This document shows, in pieces, positions 59,787-64,000 of a stretch of DNA of 64,000 bases (the stretch's first letter is position 1; each line of letters opens with the position of its first letter). The translations under genes and the position numbers were made by a program. The notes below the pieces were generated by a model, which saw only the letters and a program-made list of their open reading frames with translations, made no database searches and had not been told where the DNA came from. The DNA comes from Acidimicrobiaceae bacterium (GTDB taxonomy: Bacteria > Actinomycetota > Acidimicrobiia > Acidimicrobiales > RAAP-2): the NCBI GenBank assembly GCA_003138855.1, contig PLHF01000011.1, forward strand, positions 79,580 to 143,579. The letters are read 5' to 3'.

Positions 59787-60752
59787 TTACTTCGACTCGA
59801 CTTTCGCGATCGGGTCGTCGCTACCCTCGAGGACTGCGATGGCGTCGGCCCAAGCGGCGTCGCCGGGGTAGAGTTGCGTTCGAAGGTACGCCCATACGAG
59901 GGCCCGCAGAGCCGCGACGCGCTCGGGGTTCTCGTCGGACGTCTCAGCAGCGTCATAACCGGAGATGCCGCCGAACATGTGCTCTGCGCCGAAGAACGTC
60001 AACAACTTCTTGGGAGCAGGGGCCTCGGTGTAGGCGTCCCAGCGGTAGCTGAGCCGGTCGGAGAACATGGGGTTGAGGTCCTTGTCCCCTGCGATGACCA
60101 ACGCCTGACTCGTCATGTTGGAGAAGTCGATGAACTTCAGACTGGGATAGCCGGCGGCGGCCTTGTCAGACAAATGCTCGTCTCCGATTCCGGGCGCAGC
60201 GATCACCACCCCCGCCTTGATTCGGGGGTCGGATAGGTCCTTCTCACGGGGGTCGTCGGGATCGAGAACCCGCATGCCGAGCAGGAGGGTGACAGTCTCG
60301 GCGCCGAGTGAGTGTCCGACGGCGGCGATCCGATCGTGGTCCATGCGTCCTGCGAGGCCAGGAACGGCCGACTCGAGCTCGTCGAGGTGATCGAGGATGT
60401 AGTGCATGTCCGTCGCCCGGTCGCGCCAGAAGAGAGGCGCGTCGGGAAGGTCCATATCCCGCAGTCCCAAGGCGGTCGAGTCAAGGTGCGTGGGCTGGAT
60501 GACCACGAAGCCGTGGGCGGCCCAGAAGTCGACGAGCGGGCCGTATCCCTTGAGCGATGAGAGAAAGTTGGCCATGCCGTGGCCGTGGGACAACAGGATG
60601 ACCGGCAGATCCCTCCCCGACTCGGGCATCGAGACCTTGATCTCGAGCGGCACGGGTCGGTCCGGTACGTCAAAGACCACCGGACAGTAGGTGACGACCG
60701 CGCTCGTCTCGCTTACTGGAATGTGTGCCGCGTCAGTGAATGAAGTGCTCAT
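59787..60752 (-). CDS. Alpha/beta hydrolase (chlorophyllase/PAF-acetylhydrolase-like)
   Basis: The 321-residue protein has LPVILLSHGHG (oxyanion strand), the nucleophile elbow AAVGHSLGAETV, VIAGDKDLNP and a late GAEHMFGG with the probable catalytic His. It is an esterase- or dienelactone-hydrolase-like enzyme of unknown substrate. AAAGGAG precedes the ATG at good distance. It is divergent from a MarR gene, which probably regulates it. Confidence 0.8.
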   Translation of the reverse strand: MSTSFTDAAHIPVSETSAVVTYCPVVFDVPDRPVPLEIKVSMPESGRDLPVILLSHGHGMANFLSSLKGYGPLVDFWAAHGFVVIQPTHLDSTALGLRDMDLPDAPLFWRDRATDMHYILDHLDELESAVPGLAGRMDHDRIAAVGHSLGAETVTLLLGMRVLDPDDPREKDLSDPRIKAGVVIAAPGIGDEHLSDKAAAGYPSLKFIDFSNMTSQALVIAGDKDLNPMFSDRLSYRWDAYTEAPAPKKLLTFFGAEHMFGGISGYDAAETSDENPERVAALRALVWAYLRTQLYPGDAAWADAIAVLEGSDDPIAKVESK

Positions 60753-60818
60753 GTGTGGTCTCCTTTTGGAGTCTCAGTTGGACTGATGATCAGCATACCT
60801 GATTATCAGCGACATTGC

Positions 60819-60824
60819 TATACT
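60819..60824 (+). promoter_or_regulatory. Predicted -10 element (leaderless) of marR
   Basis: TATACT ends 6 nt before the ATG at 60831. Nearby tgatgatca and tgattatca half-sites between the divergent genes could be the MarR operator. Confidence 0.55.
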
Positions 60825-60830
60825 GAAACC

Positions 60831-61286
60831 ATGACCGAGAACATTGCCGGGCCTCCGGTTGCGCTCATGGAACGGCTGTCGTTCCTCCTCAAAAGCACGT
60901 TTGCGCTGCTCGAGGGCACTATCGAGCCGGAGCTGGCCCGACTCGGCATCAACGGCCGGGAGTTCGGTTTGCTGACGCTCATCGAGGCGGAGGGGCCAGC
61001 CTCCCAACAACGGCTCGCCAGCCGCATCGGCGTCGACCGCACGACGATGGTCGGGCTCATCGACGCTCTCGAAGAGAAAAAGCTGGTTGAACGCCACAGG
61101 GATCCAGGCAATCGGCGCGCTTACCTACTCGAGGTCACGGCGGCGGGCCGCAAAAAGCTTCGAGATGCCCTCAAGGCGGTAGAGCGAGCCGAGCAGGAAG
61201 CTCTTGCGCCCCTCTCGGTTGCAGACTCAGCCACCCTGACCCGAACACTGCAACGACTCGTAGAAGCTCGACTACACAGGACGTGA
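60831..61286 (+). CDS. MarR-family regulator
   Basis: The 151-residue protein has the MarR winged helix (GPASQQRLASRIGVDRTTMVGLIDALEEKKLVERHRDPGNRRAYLLEVT) and flanking dimerisation helices. The start at 60831 is supported by the -10 spacing. It is divergent from the hydrolase gene. The 147-bp stretch after it (61287-61433) has no gene. Confidence 0.9.
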   Translation: MTENIAGPPVALMERLSFLLKSTFALLEGTIEPELARLGINGREFGLLTLIEAEGPASQQRLASRIGVDRTTMVGLIDALEEKKLVERHRDPGNRRAYLLEVTAAGRKKLRDALKAVERAEQEALAPLSVADSATLTRTLQRLVEARLHRT

Positions 61287-61433
61287 TGGCCCATTCGGCC
61301 AATGGCGACTGGCACTACGACGACGCGTCTTGGCGTACCTGTGCCGTCCCCGCAAGAGGATCCGCTTGCGGTGATGGCAAACCCAAGATCAAGCCGCCTG
61401 AGGTTGCGCCGGAGCGGGTTCCGCATGTGGGAC

Positions 61434-62513
61434 TCAGGAGAGTCGATGGCGGACCCACCAGGCGCAGGTGCCGGCCAAGGCCAGTGCCACGCCGAGATAG
61501 AGCGCCAGCTCAGCCCACTGGAGTGGCCAGTAGTGCCCAGGGGGTTGGTACGAGACAAGCTCGTGGTACGTGGCGCCGACCTTCGAAACGCAGGCCTGAA
61601 GCACCTGGTTAGCTCCGGCAGGTGCGGGACCTATGGCGGCGACGTGGCCTCCCTGGATCTGTGGCGCACCTGGGCCGGGACCACCGAGGACCGTCGCGAG
61701 CTGTGGACAGAGATCGTTGACCACGCTGGCGGTGAGCGAGTGTCCGGCCTTGTCGACGATATCGGTCGACAGGATCCAAGCGTTCGGGAGGCTCGGCGTT
61801 CCCGGGAACAGAGACGCCTGCGCCCCGTTGGAGCCGCCGTAGCCGGAGATGGTCGTACCCAGCGCGAGCGAGTAGGAGTGTCGTACTGGGGTAATGAGGT
61901 GGGGCTGCACATAAAAGAAGTCGAGCAGCCGGATGGTCACGAGGGCCACCAGAGTGGCGGCTATTGCGGGCACTGTTCGGCGGATGAAAACGCCGGCGGT
62001 GGCACCGAGGGCAAAAGCGAAGGCGGCGTAGCCGACGGCAACGATGTTGCGTTGGTCAAACGTGGTGAAGACGGTCATGTTCACCCGGTCAATCGGGCTG
62101 AACCACCATGTCACCATCAGGCTGAAGAGCCCGGCAACGACCAGGCTGGCGACGCCGACGACGCCCAGCTTCACGGCCAGCCAGCGGGTGCGGGTGACGC
62201 TCTGAGTCCATGCCAGGCGGTAGGTGCCGGTCTCTAGTTCCCGGGCGACCAGGGGTGCTCCCCAGAGGATCCCGATGATGCCCGGTAAGACCACGGCGAG
62301 CACATTGAGCCCGACTTGTAGAGCATGGTCGTTCTGCAGGAACGATGAGGTGGCGGTCGAGCAGTCGTCGCGCGCGACGCAGTTGGAGACATTCGCGTCG
62401 TAAAGGTGCACGAGGTGAGGACCAGTGATGGCCAGGACCACGGCGACGACCAAGAGACCGCCGGTGGCTACCACGGTTTGGGCGCGGAACTGCATCCACG
62501 TCGACCGGATCAT
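61434..62513 (-). CDS. ABC transporter permease
   Basis: The 359-residue protein has about six membrane segments, including TVVATGGLLVVAVVLAITG, VLAVVLPGIIGILWGAPLVARELETGTYRLAWTQSVTR (the ABC-2 type cytoplasmic loop) and WAELALYLGVALALAGTCAWW. A large extracytoplasmic loop separates the last two. The start overlaps the ATPase stop (ATGA). The substrate is unknown. Confidence 0.85.
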   Translation of the reverse strand: MIRSTWMQFRAQTVVATGGLLVVAVVLAITGPHLVHLYDANVSNCVARDDCSTATSSFLQNDHALQVGLNVLAVVLPGIIGILWGAPLVARELETGTYRLAWTQSVTRTRWLAVKLGVVGVASLVVAGLFSLMVTWWFSPIDRVNMTVFTTFDQRNIVAVGYAAFAFALGATAGVFIRRTVPAIAATLVALVTIRLLDFFYVQPHLITPVRHSYSLALGTTISGYGGSNGAQASLFPGTPSLPNAWILSTDIVDKAGHSLTASVVNDLCPQLATVLGGPGPGAPQIQGGHVAAIGPAPAGANQVLQACVSKVGATYHELVSYQPPGHYWPLQWAELALYLGVALALAGTCAWWVRHRLS

Positions 62514-63406
62514 CGCAGGACCTTCAATCCGGAGCGGCGGGGTGGTTGGGTGTCGCGAGCCCGGCCCATGTAGGCAAGCACCAGGTCCTCCAAGGTGACC
62601 GGCTTGACTGTCCACGTCGGATCGAGAATCGCGTCGTCGGTGCGCACCAGGAGCGTGGTCTGCCGCTCAGTGTGGCTCTCTTCGATGACTTCTTGAGTTG
62701 CCGGAAGGCTGCCGGGATCCCGCCGGGGTCCCGAGAGACGGTGGTGGGATGCCAACAGACCGCCGATTTCGCCGGACAGCTGGACGCGGGAAGCGACGAG
62801 CACGATCAGGTAGTCACAGGTCCGCTCCAGGTCGGCGACCAGGTGGGAGGACAGCACGACACTCACCCCCTGTTCGGCGACGACCTCCATCAACGTCTGG
62901 AGAAACTCGCGTCGGGCGAGCGGGTCCAGACTGGCCACGGGCTCGTCCAGGAGCAGTAGCTCGGGCCGCTTGGCGATAGCCAGGGTGAGCGCGAGCTGAG
63001 CCCGTTGACCGCCGGAGAGCGATCCGGCCCGTTGGCTGGGGTCGAGGCCCAGCTCCTCGATGCGATGGTGGGCCACCTGGTCATCCCAACTCGGATTGAG
63101 ATAGGCACCCAGACGGAGATGCTTGTCCACAGTGAGCCCGGCGTAGGTGGGTGCATCCTGGGCGACGAACCCGACCCGTCCGAGTTGCGCCGGTCCATCG
63201 GCAGGACGACCACCGAGCACCTCGATCGAACCGGAGGTAGGAGCGAGGAGACCGACGCCCAGATGCAGCAGGGTGGTTTTGCCTGCACCGTTCGGTCCGA
63301 CCAGCCCGACCACCTTCCCTTCGGGGATGGACAGGGTGCAGTCGGACAGGGCCCAGCGTCGTCCGTACCGCTTGCCGAGGCTGGAAGCCTCCAGTACCGC
63401 GGTCAT
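62510..63406 (-). CDS. ABC transporter ATP-binding protein
   Basis: The 298-residue protein has Walker A GPNGAGKTT, signature LSGGQRAQLALTLAIAKRPELLLLDEPVASLDP with Walker B, and the H-loop SSHLVADLE. A C-terminal extension of about 80 residues follows the NBD. It pairs with the permease. The start overlaps the gntR stop (ATGA). Confidence 0.93.
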   Translation of the reverse strand: MTAVLEASSLGKRYGRRWALSDCTLSIPEGKVVGLVGPNGAGKTTLLHLGVGLLAPTSGSIEVLGGRPADGPAQLGRVGFVAQDAPTYAGLTVDKHLRLGAYLNPSWDDQVAHHRIEELGLDPSQRAGSLSGGQRAQLALTLAIAKRPELLLLDEPVASLDPLARREFLQTLMEVVAEQGVSVVLSSHLVADLERTCDYLIVLVASRVQLSGEIGGLLASHHRLSGPRRDPGSLPATQEVIEESHTERQTTLLVRTDDAILDPTWTVKPVTLEDLVLAYMGRARDTQPPRRSGLKVLR

Positions 63407-63795
63407 GCCACACCTTCCGCGAAGCAGTTGCGGAACGCAGTGCGGTAGATGGCCTCGATGTCGTCGGGACCGAGCCCTGCCGAGCGGGCCGAGCCCAACC
63501 ATTTGGCCATGGAGGCGAGGAACCTGGCCTGAGCGACGGGATTGGTACGGGGGAGTGTTCCAACGATGAAGGTCCCCTGACCGGGTCGAGCCCGTGCGAG
63601 GCCTTCACGTTCCAGGTCCCGGTAGGCCTTGAGCACCGTGTTGGGATTGATCGCCAGCTTTCCAACGACCTGCTGGGCCGTCGGGAGCTGATCACCAGGC
63701 TCGAGGAGACCCAGTTGCAGCGCTTGGTGGACCTGTTGGACCAGTTGTAGATAGGTGGCGACACCCGACGTGCTGTCTAGCTGAAATTCGATCAC
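63403..63795 (-). CDS. GntR-family (YtrA-type) regulator
   Basis: The 130-residue protein has a GntR winged helix (TYLQLVQQVHQALQLGLLEPGDQLPTAQQVVGKLAINPNTVLKAYRDLEREGLARARPGQGTFI) and a short helical C terminus, as in the YtrA subfamily that controls adjacent ABC operons. It is first in the three-gene operon. GAGGAG precedes the GTG closely. Confidence 0.9.
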   Translation of the reverse strand: MIEFQLDSTSGVATYLQLVQQVHQALQLGLLEPGDQLPTAQQVVGKLAINPNTVLKAYRDLEREGLARARPGQGTFIVGTLPRTNPVAQARFLASMAKWLGSARSAGLGPDDIEAIYRTAFRNCFAEGVA

Positions 63796-63804
63796 GACTC
63801 CTCA

Positions 63805-63826
63805 TTCCACTAACCCCTTAGTGGAA
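63805..63826. promoter_or_regulatory. Perfect inverted repeat, likely GntR operator
   Basis: ttccactaa (63805-63813) and ttagtggaa (63818-63826) flank cccc, 10 bp upstream of the gntR start. It fits an autoregulatory operator for the gntR-ABC operon. Confidence 0.7.
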
Positions 63827-63998
63827 AGGTATCTCTGACGGAACCCGAGTGCAAGCCACCGCCGATTTGAGGGAAGACCCCAGGTACGACGTTGTCGCTG
63901 TCGAATCGGTACCAGCGATTCGCAACCAGTGTCCGCAGGTCCAACGTCCCACAGGTCACTTCGATCCGTTCCGGGCTGAACTGAATGGTCTCCCTAGG
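63810..63998 (-). CDS. Possible 3' end of a gene that starts beyond the window
   Basis: An open frame runs from the edge to a TAG at 63810 (IQFSPERIEVTCGTLDLRTLVANRWYRFDSDN...). The composition looks protein-like, but the end lies inside the GntR operator and only 63 codons are visible. Treat as tentative. Confidence 0.25.
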   Translation of the reverse strand, partial: PRETIQFSPERIEVTCGTLDLRTLVANRWYRFDSDNVVPGVFPQIGGGLHSGSVRDTFPLRG

Positions 63999-64000
63999 AG

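Overview
The window is high-GC DNA from an actinobacterium, most likely an Acidimicrobiia-type lineage. The evidence is a full Pup-proteasome cluster (trmI, arc/mpa, dop, pup, prcB, prcA, pafA) followed by two signal peptidases, tatB, tatC and a HelY-type helicase, an FO synthase (fbiC), two F420-type deazaflavin oxidoreductases, a DUF4193 protein, an FtsR-like MerR regulator and an MhuD-like haem monooxygenase. Gene symbols rest on motifs and gene order read directly from the sequence; no database search was possible.

Layout. 0-12 kb (minus strand): a partial LOG-family gene, fbiC, the pentose-phosphate genes tkt-tal-gnd-zwf-pgl, then a FIST sensor protein and a bicupin. 12-27.9 kb (plus strand): a thioesterase, three small membrane/tail proteins, trmI, the proteasome block, the secretion block (two SPases, TatB, TatC), helY and a double-length ThyX-like protein. 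27.9-36.1 kb: a highly structured untranslated region ahead of the DUF4193 gene, hypothetical proteins, an HtrA-type protease, a nitroreductase, a methyltransferase and an F420-type oxidoreductase. 36.2-39.7 kb: a decayed zone with a P450 pseudogene lacking the haem-Cys loop, an orphan pilin, an inverted pilin remnant and a histone-H1-like protein. 40-46.5 kb: class II aldolase, a second F420-type oxidoreductase, split glycine decarboxylase gcvPA/gcvPB, gcvT, a nuclease-like protein and ftsR. 46.7-48.5 kb: a tightly coupled four-gene operon (MhuD-like, DUF2889-like, secreted-repeat lipoprotein, Ser/Gly/Ile repeat protein). 48.5-51.6 kb: CorA-like transporter, gamma carbonic anhydrase, amidohydrolase.

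51.6-64 kb is accessory. A duplicated tRNA-Pro 3' half (51688) and the intact tRNA-Pro (53434) flank about 1.75 kb that holds a frameshifted tyrosine-recombinase remnant and small cargo genes. Next come an AbiE-like toxin-antitoxin pair with a 13-bp perfect inverted-repeat operator, a probably frameshifted MarR gene, a GNAT gene, a methyltransferase-TetR pair with a perfect palindromic operator, NlpC/P60 debris, a hydrolase-MarR divergent pair, and a GntR-ABC transporter operon with its own operator.

Two themes cut across the window. First, many genes have a TAnnnT -10-like hexamer ending only 6-7 nt before the start codon (fbiC, thioesterase, dop, pafA, tatB, a zinc-ribbon gene, gamma carbonic anhydrase, AbiEi, MarR; the bicupin has the near-consensus GATACT), which predicts widespread leaderless mRNAs and helps fix starts. 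Second, two unrelated genes (tal and the thioesterase) end in tandem repeats with a unit length divisible by 3 that copy the last codons together with the stop codon. The most novel-looking items are the structured RNA at about 28.08-28.19 kb, the double ThyX-like protein, the MhuD-linked operon and the Ser-repeat protein.
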